Shown: positions 12,174 to 23,597 of the stretch, one piece after another
How the letters are laid out: each line of letters begins with the position of its first letter
How positions within the stretch are numbered: the first letter of the stretch is position 1
The notes under the pieces: generated by a model
Database searches by the model: none
Told to the model about the DNA's origin: nothing
The model's input: only the letters and a program-made list of their open reading frames with translations
Translations under genes and position numbers: made by a program
Source: Gymnopilus junonius
Taxonomy: Eukaryota > Basidiomycota > Agaricomycetes > Agaricales > Galerinaceae
Direction of reading: 5' to 3'
Length of the DNA stretch: 64,000 nucleotides
Assembly: GCA_015501075.1 (NCBI GenBank)
Contig: JADNYJ010000165.1
Coordinates: 20,834 to 84,833 of the forward strand

Positions 12174-14838
12174 TTAATCCTCCGGGGGCTTTCCTTCCCA
12201 ATAAGCTGAACCATAATTCAAAGTCAGCTCTTCATCGGCTTTGATATTTCTTACTGTCCAATTAAGGTTAGATATATATTTCAGTAACTTCATCTTGAGA
12301 GCTGGTCAACTTACTTGCTGTCAAAACAATTCTCTGCTCTCCATTGATAAGCATTACTACACCAAAAGAATTAGCTCGTACATTGCACCAACAAACTCTA
12401 GTTCTCTAGTAGGATGTCTCATACCTTCTGCACTGCAATTGGAATGATTAGAAGAGTGATTAAGATACCTGGTTTCATTGCCTAGGTATGCTGAATCAAG
12501 CACAGTAATTCCTCCAACAAGATCGAAAGCGTAGTTGGAGTGTATGTGCTTTTGGAGACTATTGACGCAAAAGTAAATATTCGGCATCATAGATTGACAA
12601 CGATGAGACTCACATAGCCATATGATCATATAGTAAACTTAGATGAAGCTCTCCGATGTATTCTGTAATGCCAATTAGAAATTTTGAGTTGTAAGAACGC
12701 GGTGCTAACCTCCAACGCATTCCCCTTGTTTGATATCTTTCGCAGCAAAGGCGCCTAATCCATGCTCAGACCCTTTGATGTAAACATTCTAGTCCAGTAT
12801 GGTCAGCCGAAAAGATAAAAAAACGAAATAAAGTATTATACACTGAATTTTCCCCTCTGCACATCTGTATTACTACATCGGCCGTGTCTAAGGATTGCGT
12901 AAGTAACAGATATAACAGGGGAAAAGATTGAAAGTACCGACCTTGCATCGCACTTTCTGCAAGCCTCTGGATCACACTCTCGAAGAAGCTTTCTGCACCT
13001 ACAGCTATAGTCGCCACATGTTGTAGACTTTTTGCCTTTTTTATGACATTTGCAACCTGTATACCGAAGCTTGCCTATAAATAAAGATGATCAATAAAGC
13101 CAGCTTTAGCGTAATTGAAATGGCTACCAGCTTACATTTTTTTGAGCATCTACAACTTCTTTGGCATCGTTGCTTGGCTTTGTAACATGGACAAAGGCGG
13201 TTACAGGGCCCGGCATGATAACAAGGTTGGACGCTAGAGATCAAGCAAGTTGCGATAAGATTTTCAAATAAATCATAGACCGTACAGTTCGATGTTCATG
13301 GGCTTTTCATTCTCTTCCACTGTTATTTGGTACCATATAAGAAAATTCAATGGAGAAATTAAAGAAATTGCTGACAAAATTCGAATTCGGGTTTTTTATT
13401 CCCATCATCTTGACTTTTCTCCATTATTATTTCTTCGTCTTGAAATACATTTAGTCGCTGGATAAACATCTGAATCATTTGTTTGAGCGGAAAATCAAGA
13501 CTGTGGACTGGTTATTTGCTTACCTCGTAGCAAGGCTTTTTACATATAACAGCCAAATCGCAAGGAAGGGTATCCGGCGCGAGTTGGATAACACTGTTGA
13601 AGCACTCATAATCATTTTCATCCCAATCTTCATTAGCCTCAACATGGACGTCAAAACTAGTCAGAGAAATGATCTAAATATAATTACCAAAATCATGTTA
13701 TCGAAATTCTTTAGCTTGTAACAGTCGTTTGAGCATGGATCATTTCCATCTTCCTTCATTTCCTGGCTAGTTTGAGTCGCTTTAGGTAGTATCACGGGAT
13801 TGGCTGACCTATCCGACATGGAAATGTGTTTTTTTTCTTATAAGACCGAAAAAGAAAGTGAACTTACCATGTAGACCGCAGAATGTGTGCAGGCAATTTA
13901 ATCTCGGACAGAAAGATATTAGATCTTTAGTAACATTCTGAATGAGATTTGAATTTCGGTCTACGAAGCCCGACTGTAATTGTCGAATTGCTCCAGGGGG
14001 CATGGCGGGCCATGGAAGAGGATCCCTACCCAGGAGTCAGGTATAAATATGACATTAATAGAAAAGGATGATATCAGGTACCGTTGAGCGTTATACCAAA
14101 TGAGACCACTGTTGGAAGTCTCGCGCATCGGAAATTTGAAAATTCCAAGATTGTCAATATCAGAAAAGGTGAAATTATGAGTATAGTGAAGGCGGCGTGC
14201 AGTTTCCAGTTGGATGACTTCCACTACAGTAAGACGCAAACAAGGAAAGATGAAATGAGAATATATCATCACCATCCTGATATAAAATAAAGAAAATAAG
14301 AATAAAAATACTGACAGTCAGGATCGATGAAATCATTTTGCCATTTAAAATCTTCAAAATCCTCCAAGTAGTTCTCGTAGTCAAAATTCTCGTCGTCAGC
14401 ATATGGGATGAACGATAACCTGAGATGACCATTGACTGGGTTTGCAGGGACACTTTTAGATGCAGAGGTGCACGAATTGTATCTGGCGTAAGGGTCCCAT
14501 CTCTCTAGAAGAAAAGGCTCGGCAGCTACGGTATACCTCGTTACTAGACCCGTTTTTAAATCGTAGTCTTCTACCTCAAAATATTCAACGTCTTCATGAG
14601 TGGGGAAGTATTCAGATGTGACAGCAGACGAAGTTCGTAGATCTTTCGCTCTACTAGATGGCTTGGAAAGGTCCTTCAACTTTGCTTTAGAATGATCTCT
14701 TTCCCAGTCATAGAAGTTGTTCCATAGATCCTTGTATACGTGATAAGCCGTCTCATCGTGATGTAGTGGCGAGATAAAGTCGTCATCTAAGTCATCAGGG
14801 ATGTCAGGAGAGAATGTTGACTCTGTGTCGGAGTCCAT
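12174..14838 (-). CDS. E(z)/EZH2-type histone methyltransferase, copy 1
   Basis: Fifteen exons with consistent phases give 614 codons including the stop (ATG 14836-14838, TAA 12174-12176). Exon ends, in gene order: 14838-14316, 14223-14082, 14025-13868, 13803-13688, 13637-13524, 13469-13376, 13319-13286, 13233-13136, 13074-12942, 12887-12842, 12788-12710 and four more. Order of parts: acidic N-terminus; a C-rich motif FCPRLNCLHTFCGLH; NDPCSNDCY; a SANT-like segment at about 314-351 (DWDENDYECFNSVIQLAPDT); a CXC domain at about 394-486 (QPCYHAGPCNRLCPCYKAK, then GCKCHKKGK, ECDPEACRKC); SET at about 487-613 (GSEHGLGAF, YIGEL, NETRYLNHSSNHSNC, ELTLNYG). This is the architecture of PRC2 catalytic subunits, which methylate H3K27. 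The SET catalytic motifs NHS..NC and the final Tyr are present. It shares a 188-bp divergent promoter with atg18. Confidence 0.9.
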
Positions 14839-15026
14839 AGAGCGATAGTAACAGTCAGATCAGCAAGTAGTCGAGAAAGGCCTGAAAGCGCTGTGATGAG
14901 ATCGATGTGATGGTTGAAGCGGAATTGATCAGAACGTGGCCGTCCACGGTGCTTAGTCATCGAGGCCGTCGTCGCCGTTGCGCATGATGACTTTCCTCTG
15001 ACCTCCATTCATAACTCATCTTCGCC
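14839..15026. promoter_or_regulatory. bidirectional promoter, E(z) copy 1 / atg18
   Basis: Only 188 bases separate the start codons of two divergent intact genes, so both promoters must lie here or overlap the 5' ends. I see no canonical TATA box or known operator. Shared regulation is inference. Confidence 0.5.
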
Positions 15027-16672
15027 ATGGCGGAAAAGACAAATTCCAACATGTTATTCGCCAATTTCAACCAGGATTTCTCGTATGTGGTCCTTTGAGG
15101 CTGCATTGGTGGCTGACTTACAGTGTCATAGGTGTATTTCGATTGGGACACGGAAAGGGTACAGCGTGACGAACTGCGATCCATTTGGGCGTGTATACAC
15201 GATGAGCAAGTCGTAATTTTCTATCGGAGTTTTTGTGTTATGGCTTATGAAAGGTATATCCAGACGACGGAGCCAGAGGAATCGTGGAAATGCTGTTCTG
15301 CACCTCGTTGATCGTCTTGGTCGGTGCGGCAGATCAACCGCAATCGAGTCCACGTAAACTACAGATTGTGAACACCAAAGTAAGTGCATTTTAACTCTCA
15401 TACTACTTCCAGCAGACCTCGTGAACTCATTACTAGAACATTTCAAGAGACAATCCATGATCTGCGAATTGTTGTTCCCATCCTCAATACTGGCTGTCAA
15501 GCTGAACCGCAAATCACTCGTCATTGTGTTGGAGATGGAGATTTACATCTACGACATTTCGAATATGAGACTCTTGCACGTCATAGAGACGACGCCCAAT
15601 CCTGAGGGTCAGTTTCCATCACGTTTTCTTGCTTTGTTGAACGGCTTAAAATGAACCTTTGCAGCCATATGTGCTTTATCACCTTCCGCGGACAGCTCGT
15701 ATCTGGCTTATCCATCACCTGTACCCTCCCCCGCATCACCCTTAGCCACCTCATCGACCCCTGGTTCAACTCCAGCAGCGTCTGTGCCAGCGACAGGGTC
15801 TCAAAGCCAATCTGGAGACGTTCTTCTGTTCTCGACTCGCTCTCTCACCGTCGCCAACGTGATACAAGCTCACAAAGCCCCTCTCTCGTTCCTCTCCATC
15901 AACTCAACTGGTACCTTACTCGCCACATCCTCTGAGAAAGGTACGGTCATCCGCGTATGGAGCATCCCTGGCGCGGAGAAGCTGTATCAGTTCAGGCGGG
16001 GAACAAGGGAAGCTAGGATCTATTCAATGAATTTCAACCTCATGTCGACCTTGCTGGCTGTGAGCTCCGCCCACGACACCGTCCACATCTTCAAGCTCGG
16101 GAATAACACAACAACAACTCGGACCGCTTCGTCCTCGTCCAGCACGCAAGAAAGTATACAAGGCCCAAGTAGTCCTCCGGAGTCGGTGGATGGTGCCACG
16201 CAGGGCTTAGATGGTGGATATGATGCGTTTGTAGAGAAGAAGAAGACCAACAGCGTTTCGTGCGTCTTTATTTCCCTCTGTTCTTGAATATCCAGCTGAT
16301 AATGCAACAGGTCAAGCCTCCGACGCCGGTCAATGCAAATGACCAAGAGCCTCACGCACTCGGTGGGTGGATACCTACCAAGCACGATGAAGGAGATGTG
16401 GGAACCGTCGCGGGACTTCGCCTCCCTTCGCCTCCCTACAAGCGGGGCACGGAGCATCGTCGCCCTTTCACCGACCATGCCACAGGTAATGGTGATCTCT
16501 TCGGAAGGGTATTTCTATCTGTACAGCATCGATCTGGAGAAGGGGGGCGAATGTTCTCTGATGAAGCAGTACAAGTGGGTGTCGTCATACTTTTTCTTCA
16601 CTTTTATTTGCTGATAGCCTTGCGTTTATTAGTTTGCTCGATTCTGGAGATGAAAGCGGGATGAATGACTAA
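15027..16672 (+). CDS. atg18: Atg18/WIPI-type PROPPIN, autophagy protein
   Basis: Seven exons (15027-15082, 15132-15205, 15264-15379, 15448-15607, 15665-16259, 16311-16574, 16633-16672) sum to exactly 435 codons. The protein is a seven-bladed beta-propeller that binds PI3P and PI(3,5)P2 on autophagic and vacuolar membranes. Diagnostic segments are [53 protein letters not shown] and the lipid-binding FRRG motif in [20 protein letters not shown] Ser/Thr/Pro-rich loop precedes the GDVLLFSTR blade. The intron after exon 2 (15206-15263) starts with GCAAGT, not GT, and is required to keep ..TMNDGARGI.. in frame. No frame break is seen. It is the best-preserved housekeeping gene here. Confidence 0.95.
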
Positions 16673-16934
16673 CCCCAGGACAGAATAGTAGGTATAACCA
16701 CAGATGTTAGTTACCCTTCGTATTCCTTTTCGATTTACATTGCTTCCGGGTTGCTTCAGACAGAGTCCTTGTATTTGTCAATGTCAGTTATATTTCTTTT
16801 CAGTGACATGGACCTCTTTGACATCGAGGACGAGAACGTGGTTCTCTACATGCCATCATTGCCATGATGTAATTGTATTTGGGGCCTTACCAATTTACCA
16901 ACAAAAATTATGATCGGGAAAAATGAAACATAGT

Positions 16935-17025
16935 AGCCCACCGCGAGGGTCGAACTCGCAGCCTTCAGATGCCCTGTGCCTTAGACATAAGAGTCTGACG
17001 CTCTATCCGATTGAGCTAGGCGGGC
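16935..17025 (-). tRNA. tRNA-Lys(CUU) with intron
   Basis: On the minus strand the acceptor arms GCCCGCC/GGTGGGC (one G-U pair), the D arm GCTC..GAGC, the anticodon stem TCAGA/TCTGA and the T arm GCGAG-TTCGACC-CTCGC all pair. The loop CTCTTA gives anticodon CTT (Lys, AAG codons). About 17 bases (TGTCTAAGGCACAGGGC) separate position 37 from position 38, the standard place for a nuclear tRNA intron. The variable loop is AGGCT. An internal promoter is expected from the A and B boxes. Confidence 0.95.
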
Positions 17026-17803
17026 AGTGACTTCCTTTTAGTTATGGCTTACTTATTCATATGATCTGTTATTTAGAGCAATCCAATGAAAAACTCCGAT
17101 CGCACTACCGATAATCCAGATTCCAGCAGTAAATTTGGCGCCATCTGTCAGCGCTCTAATACGTTGTACCAACGGCGCTGACTCCGCCTAGCAATGTCTG
17201 ACGGCCTTAGCACTTCCTGTCGATCAGATCCGGCCATTTCGAATTTCCAGTTCATTTGTTGAAAACTCCGTAACCGAGGCGGTCGACAGCCTTTCATTTC
17301 CGTGAACCTCGGATCATGGTATTACCTGGCAAAGAATCGATACATCATCTTGTATTCACCTATAGGCTGTGCCTTACGCACCAATGGGTAGAGTCAAAGC
17401 AGGCCCCTGTCTGTTTTCTGGTGATAGTCGATCGGCGTCTGTAGGTCCCAAAAAATTAGCCGTTGTCATCAGCTGGTCGTAAATTTTTTTCTGATGTGCT
17501 TCGTTAATCCCGTGCTTTCTCGCGCTCAACCACATGGTCGCGGAGAGAACTTGAGGCGCAAACGAAAAATGTATAAAGGCCGCGTCGAGATTACCCCGCC
17601 CTTCAGCAACGTTTGTAACCTTGCCAGCCCCCCCTTGACTTTGCACTTGGCTGGAACCAGTGGTGCGTCTCCTTCTCTGAAATCGTCCAGTTTGACGGAA
17701 TAGCGATTATATGACTGATATCTTTCCGAACTAATGTAGCCCCTAAGTCTTCAACTTCAAAAAAAAAAAGTCCTAAAGAAAAACTCACTGTTTACACCTT
17801 CAT
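17026..17803. other. intergenic region, no gene seen
   Basis: No supported gene. The open frame at 17374-17646 on the minus strand has no recognisable features. A 12-base A run lies near 17759-17769, 35 bases before the next start codon. Confidence 0.4.
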
Positions 17804-19215
17804 CATGATTTCGTTTACCACTCGTTTCGTTCAAATTTATTTTCTCCTATTCGTCATGGCAGCAGGCGTGGCTAGTGCCCCTCTTCCGTGGGTTTTCACA
17901 TTTAGATTTTAGGGAATCAGCTCACCTTTTTGCTCTGCTTCCTAGTGACCTCGAGCGTCGAGTACTTACCTCAGCGGGAAGGGCTGTTGCTCGAACAGCA
18001 ATCAGAGGTGCAAGAAGTGGTACATTTAGAGCCGCAGCCCGCCCGATGAGGATGCCTCCAATGCCTCCAGCTGCGCCCCAAGCAGCAAAGTCGAGCACCG
18101 GCTCGACCCTCGCACAAAGCATATTTGCTACGAAGGCGCGTTGAGCTTCCCCATCTCCAAAACAAACTTTGACCAATCCTTGCTTTCTAGATCGCCACTG
18201 GTATTCTGGTTGCTGGTGGCATGCACGGCGCTACCGCCGCCGACAATAAACTTGCCGGAGAGAAGCGCGAACTGCTCGAAGATACTCTCTTTGAGAAAAG
18301 AACCCTCTCAGCCGCACAGCAAGCTGCTAGGGCTGCAGCGAGGAATGTTGCTCGTGTCGCTTCGCGTCCCGCTGCGCGGCCACAAGTATTAGCTCGTCCC
18401 CTGTTCAAGCCCGCAGTCCCTCCTGCTGCACCTCCTAGGGCCCCAGGTACCTTTGCGAACAATGCAAAGAAGGTCGGCAAGTTCACAGCCATGGGTGTCA
18501 GTAATTTCTGCATTAGACGTCGATGTCTACTAATGAGCATTAAATTTAGCTAACCGGTGGAGTTGGGGAATATTTCGGTGGACGAACCATGTCAAACATG
18601 CTGGAAAACCTGGACAAGCATGACAAGCGCAGTCTTGCCGAGGATGATGAGGAGCTGTACGCGCGTAACCCCCCTCTTAGGTCCATTGCGAGAGTAGGTG
18701 GAACGGTAATGCGTACAGCCGCACGCAGAGGCGGCAATAGAGTCAATACTGTGGCTCACTCCTTGCCGAGGCCAGTTCCCCCCAACCTGCAGTGGCGAAG
18801 AAGGGCTTTGGAAAACCAAACTTTTCTCTGCAATTGTGAGTTCTTTCAATGTTCTTTGTTGCGCGACGCGGGCATCTGCTGATGGTTTCTGGATGTTGTT
18901 CAGTTCGCGGGCGCTGCGGTCGAGAATGGCCTTCAGACTCTTACCCCAGAAGCAGCGGAGAAGATTAAACATGATCCCAAGGGCACAATCACAAAGATGG
19001 TTAAAGGGCCTGTGTTCGGTCGTCCGGCTGGAGACAAGAGGGAACTCGGTGATGATGAAGACTTGGCTGCTCGCGATGTGAGTAATCTATTTCATTGAGT
19101 ACAAATCGCGCTTTGCTTACTCGGTGATGTTCCAAGGCCACGTTTTCGGGATTCGATCGATGAAGAACTACTGGAACGAGAAGATCTAGATGATATGTTC
19201 GAAGATTTTGAATGA
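17804..19215 (+). CDS. secreted protein with repeated dibasic (Kex2-like) sites
   Basis: The first exon encodes MISFTTRFVQIYFLLFVMAA then GVASA, a clear signal peptide with an AxA-type cleavage site. Later exons (from about 17946, 18191, 18550 and 18903) carry recurring dibasic motifs followed by short acidic blocks: LERRVLT, GEKRELLEDTLFEKRTL, HDKRSLAEDDEELYAR and GDKRELGDDEDLAARD. Between them are Ala/Arg/Pro/Gly-rich spacers. Lys-Arg sites in a secreted precursor suggest cleavage by the Golgi protease Kex2 into several peptides; this is inference. The second intron would need a GC donor at about 18139, and the frame is uncertain at the C6 run near 18778-18783 and at the last exon. The stop is at 19213-19215, or earlier near 19166 if the last exon is read in phase 0. 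Family unknown. Confidence 0.6.
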
Positions 19216-20133
19216 ATAATATCTTCCTTTGTAGACTCGATATCGAGTGGTAAAATATAAAGAAAACTGAGTTGGATATGCACAATGAATGAACCTCACT
19301 TCAAGCTCGGAGCAAGAAGCTATCACTGTCACTGTGTCAGTGGTAGTGCAAATTTTTCTAATTACGTACATAATTCCTCCTTGCAACAGGCGGTCTCGTC
19401 CGAACTCTCGCCAGCGTGAACTTGAAGCTCCTTGGCTCTCTTACACTCAGTTCCATCATCATCAAGTAAGTTTTCATGTTGTCTTTACTTCTCTAGGCTG
19501 ATACTACACTTCCATAGATTGAAATCTTGCAATGAAATTGTCTGTTAGCCCAATTCCTACCAGTTGGATGGATATACTTGCGACTATGAGGACGAACCTG
19601 CCGAAGAAAACATTCCTGCACACTTGAATTTGCGGGGTGATTTAAATATGTTGAGCTTCTTCTGACACGTTCCTCGTTAAGCTGGCGAAGTTTCCAGCCC
19701 AAGGACAGTGAGTCTACTTAACATGAATCTTTTCCCCGTCACTCCAATTGAATCCTTTCAGGGTAAACGCCTTCCATCCCGAATAGTCGTTGAAGGTTGC
19801 TAAACCATAATTTATAAGTCCAGTGGTCTCGCTGGTCTCACCTTTCGAAGCAAACGCGCTCGCATCCTCTTTCTCTGAATACCCTCAACAACGCCTCCTC
19901 TTTCGCACGGAGACCACGCTTCTATTTGTTGCTTTTCAATGGTTCCTGTGCGTCTGGCCTTGACGCTTTGATAAGCTCCAATGACCATGTCACAGGGGAA
20001 ATAATGAGGCGTTCAGGCAAAGACAGACAGCTGGAATGAACCCAATTTTGGAACGACGAGATCCGGTGGGAGAAAGTTCCGTCCAGCCATTTGTTGCTTG
20101 TTGCTCTCATCGTTTTCATCCCAACCTTTGATC
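19216..20133. other. intergenic region, no gene seen
   Basis: No coding frame or RNA gene can be supported between the secreted-protein gene and BTB gene 1. Confidence 0.4.
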
Positions 20134-21166
20134 ATGGCAAGGGTGGTGCATGACCACTGTAGGTGAATGGTTGACTTCCTTTGTTATCCATTGCATACTG
20201 ATTTCAGCCTTGCCCTAGTCAATTCCAGCAACGCTGATATCACCATCCAGTCTTCAGACAACGTTCTCTTTCGCCTTCATCGACAAAATTTGGCAGTGAC
20301 TACTGGCGCATTTCCGGGATCAGAGTTTGTCAGCACGCCGGAGGAAGTCGTCCACTTGACCGAGCCTGCAAAAGTTCTGGAGGTCGTCTTCCAATTCGTT
20401 TATCCAAGGAGGGACATGGTAATGCTTGAGGACATTGATTTCAAAACGCTATTGGCGATCGCGGAGGCAATGGAGAAGTATGAGGTCTTTCTAGGTATTA
20501 AGACATGCACGGAGCAGCTGAGGTAAGTTGTAAATTTATTGGCGTTTTCGAAATGGGTTTTTTAATATCTGTTATCAGCAAATTCCTTCCCAGTCACCCC
20601 ACTGAAGTCATCGCCCACGCAGTCAAGCACGATTTGGTTCAGCTTATTGATGAAGCTGCCCTTCTTCTTGCGCGTTCTCCATTACTTGAAACATTGCGAA
20701 TACTGCCTCCGCATTGTATCTTTCCCTGGGTAAGGTGCAGAAAAGGCATAATCTAGTTCTTTGCTGAACCAATACCGCAGGTTGCATATTATACTGCATG
20801 GAATGGCGTGTTTGAAACTGCTATTCAAGATATTCAAGGTCGAGATTTCAGTGAGCACTGCTCTGCTAATGTTGGCCAGATTTGCAGCCCCTGCCGGTCA
20901 TGCTTAGTTGCGTGGGTTGTTGAGTTGGAAAGGATTGACAGCCTACCCTTGCTCAAGTCGGCAATACGAAGCCCTGTTCTGCTACAGCCGCAAGATCGAG
21001 ATGATCATACTTGGTGCACCACTTGCTATACGGGAATCACTGTCTCCATCTTCCAACGGTGGTCCAGGCTTTAGAAAATGGGATCGAGAATGTTCCTTTG
21101 TTTACTAAGTTTCTACGGCCCGGTAGGGTAGTTGACAATATGTTGCGATACTTGCCTGTTCGATGA
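20134..21166 (+). CDS. BTB/POZ-domain protein with C-terminal cysteine motif (BTB1)
   Basis: Four exons (20134-20162, 20208-20522, 20579-20729, 20781 onwards). The BTB/POZ domain has NADITIQSSDNVLFRLHRQN, TGAFPGSEF, the core VHLTEPAKVLEVVFQFVYP and a helical YEVF segment. These domains dimerise and often recruit Cul3 ligases. A second region, LPSHPTEVIAHAVKHD, resembles a BACK-like helical part. The C-terminus has ICSPCRSCLVAW about 45 residues before WCTTC and GNHC, a motif shared by all six local BTB genes. One base seems missing in the GGG at 21032-21034: without it the frame stops at 21074, with it the frame runs through HLPTVVQALENGIENVP to 21166. The only member on the plus strand. Function unknown. 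Confidence 0.85.
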
Positions 21167-21980
21167 TTCTTTTGTCTTGCTTCTTATTCAAAAGTATTCC
21201 TCACTGACAAATTTTGTTCTCGACCCATGGGAGGTGAATTAACTTAACAACAGATTCTGAAAGACGCCATGGTTGCTGACTTCCAAGAACTGGACATTGT
21301 ATACTCCAGGATAAATGATCCTTCCATTCGCAGGCGAACAAACCATGGAAGACGTGGATTCTGCTGCTGCCGATATGTCTATAAGTCTCTAAATGAGAGG
21401 AAATGGTTTGATAACGAACATGACTTCCTTTCCGCTTCCAAACACGACAATGCTTCCGTCTGGGAGATAGTAAAGCTAGGGTTCAAACGTTCGAATGTTA
21501 ACCATTCGGAATTGTAAAGCAGGTGGCGATAATGGGCGATAAGGACAGAAATGCAGCTGCCTCATGCCAAATTTTCATCCTCGAGAAGACACTTCTGCTT
21601 GGTCTTGTCTGCATCGAACTCTGCTTAGATTGCTCCATCAATCTGTCTACTTTTCTATCCCCCTGCAGCACTGTGACAAGTTTGAAGAAATATGGATTGA
21701 AAGAAGGAAGCCGCTTACCCATTTCCTCCCTCGAGCACGACAATATCCAGTAGTGTGGCCCTTGTATAAATAAACATTCTGCAGCATTTGCGTAACAAAC
21801 CTCCAGTAGTCTAAATGTGAAGTATTTAGTTGAGAGTTAACTGGTATTGATAATATAACTCGGGTAAATGTACAAATCCTAACGCGGGGCAAATATTTAT
21901 GCAGAAAAGGTATGATAAAGATGAAAGCACATAAACCATATATGGTTCAAATCTGACAAGAAAATATGAGCGACTAGGCC
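21167..21980. other. intergenic region, no gene seen
   Basis: Short open frames exist on both strands, but none has a recognisable domain or a supporting paralogue in the window. Confidence 0.35.
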
Positions 21981-23276
21981 CTACGGCGCAAGGTCTTCGC
22001 GTTCTTGCTCCCTAATATGTCCAATGCGATTGTTAACCCATTGTTTCCGTACGCTTTCACGAGTAAGTGATAGGTAAACATCCGCAGCTTCGACTTTCGT
22101 CTCGAAGATGTCTATCAGAGCCACGATACACCGATCAGAAAGGTCCGTTTCCAGAGCCTGGACACGTTTTATAGCTTCGATCCTAGACTTTCGGACAGAG
22201 AAATCGGTATCAACAGCCACGGGATTATTCGAGGGACCAGGGCCATCGACAGTCACGTTAGGCGGGTCGTGAAGGACAGGAGAAGAACGGCGCCGCTTAG
22301 CGGGAGGCAGAAGTAAGACGTTCTCAGAGTCGGACCTAGCGCGTTTTGAAAACGGCTCAGGCGAGTCTTGAGAATCATCCTCTGGGGTTTCATAGGCACG
22401 ACTGATGTCATTATCATCATCTGGGGGCGGTGTCTGATAATATAAATGATAACCTATGAGATTCAGAAGAACGATGGAAAGAAGACGCACGAATAGAGAC
22501 ATGTCTTCATCCTGCTCTTCCTTCTTAAATTTGAACTTGTGTAACATCCGTTCGGACGGAGTGCTCGACTTTTGAGAAGTTAAATAACGCCGGTAAATTT
22601 CATGTTCAGGGCGCCTGACGATCTGAAGGAGAAACTCTAAGATCAGTGATTAGAAGAAATGGATAATTCATATACAGACGACGACTTCAGCAATCAACTT
22701 GCGTTTCGGAGATCGAACGACAACTCTTTCTTCGGCTCACTAAGTGGACCCTCGAGCAGACGAGTCATTTTCTTCAACAACTTCCACCCCCTGTTACGGA
22801 ACCGGCAAGCCACTCTGTACTTGCTTTCAGACATGAGTTTGCATTCCTAATTAGCGAGATCAAAAGTGAAGAGCACATAAAAAAGTAGTGACACACTCTT
22901 AGAAATTCCTCCCAGTGCCTGTTATTCTCTCCAACATCGGCACCTAGTTTGTCATCCCATCCAAAGCGCTCGGTGATGGCTGAAATAATGGTGTAATCGT
23001 CTCTAATCCGCGTATAGGGGAGACAGAGGGTGCCAGATGAAGTTTTGCATTAGAGATAGATAACAGACAGCAGAGAAGCTTCCTTACTAATCTCCATCTC
23101 TCTTTACAAGCTGTTGTACTCCTGTGTACGCCAGCTTTGCTAAAACGGCTGATATTTGCTTCCACCTCATCCCAAACCGATTGAGGGAACCTTCCTGTGC
23201 CCCAAGCTCTCCTAATTCTTTCGCGTAGTAGGGCATCAACTATGGCTTCGCATTCTTCTTCGGACCAGGCAAACAT
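21981..23276 (-). CDS. Myb/SANT-like DNA-binding domain protein
   Basis: ATG at 23274-23276. The first exon encodes MFAWSEEECEAIVDALLRER, SVWDEVEANISRFS and TTACKERWRLVRK: a trihelix Myb/SANT-like domain of the type found in Harbinger-associated and domesticated fungal proteins. A second exon, DDYTIISAITERFGWDDKLG to HWEEFL, completes the domain. The 3' exon starts before FKFKKEEQDEDMSLF, contains an optional 57-nt intron, carries a probable nuclear signal (LPPAKRRRSSP) and ends with a helical segment (ALIDIFETKVEAADVYLSLT) followed by REQEREDLAP. The middle exon junctions are uncertain. Its start faces that of E(z) copy 2 across about 320 bp, so the two may be co-regulated. A DNA-targeting role is inference. 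Confidence 0.65.
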
Positions 23277-23597
23277 AGGGGATGAATTGGTAGACCAAGA
23301 AAGAACAGCAACCGGACGTTCAACATTGCATCATGATCAGCGTTACTGTTGATCTGTGACATGTGACAACTCTGCGCGTGATCAATCCTTAATCGGTAAT
23401 TGCTTTCAAAGTTTTCAACCAGATTGTCGGCCGCTCGCTTTCTCTTTTTCTTCCGTTTACAATCGACACCGACAATTCTGTTTCGTACTTCAGCCAATTT
23501 TACGCGTATATCACATATCTATGCCGATTTATCTTTGAATCTCTCGACCTTGCACTGTGACTTTGAAACCGCTGTCACCCTTCTGATTCACTCGTTC
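23277..23597. promoter_or_regulatory. bidirectional promoter, Myb/SANT gene / E(z) copy 2
   Basis: The 321 bases between divergent start codons carry pyrimidine-rich tracts near 23440-23470 but no motif I can name. Sharing of the promoter is deduced from spacing only. Confidence 0.45.

Noticed and set aside
13400..13470. Apparent frame conflict in E(z) copy 1 before the CXC domain (VYPATK.. reading)
   Set aside because: Taking the exon 13469-13376 in the other frame (MFIQRLNVFQ to KKPEFEF) fits the paralogue's length, both splice phases and the downstream exon, so no break is needed.
17374..17646. Minus-strand 90-codon open frame
   Set aside because: Overlaps a probable promoter region, no recognisable motif, and no paralogue.
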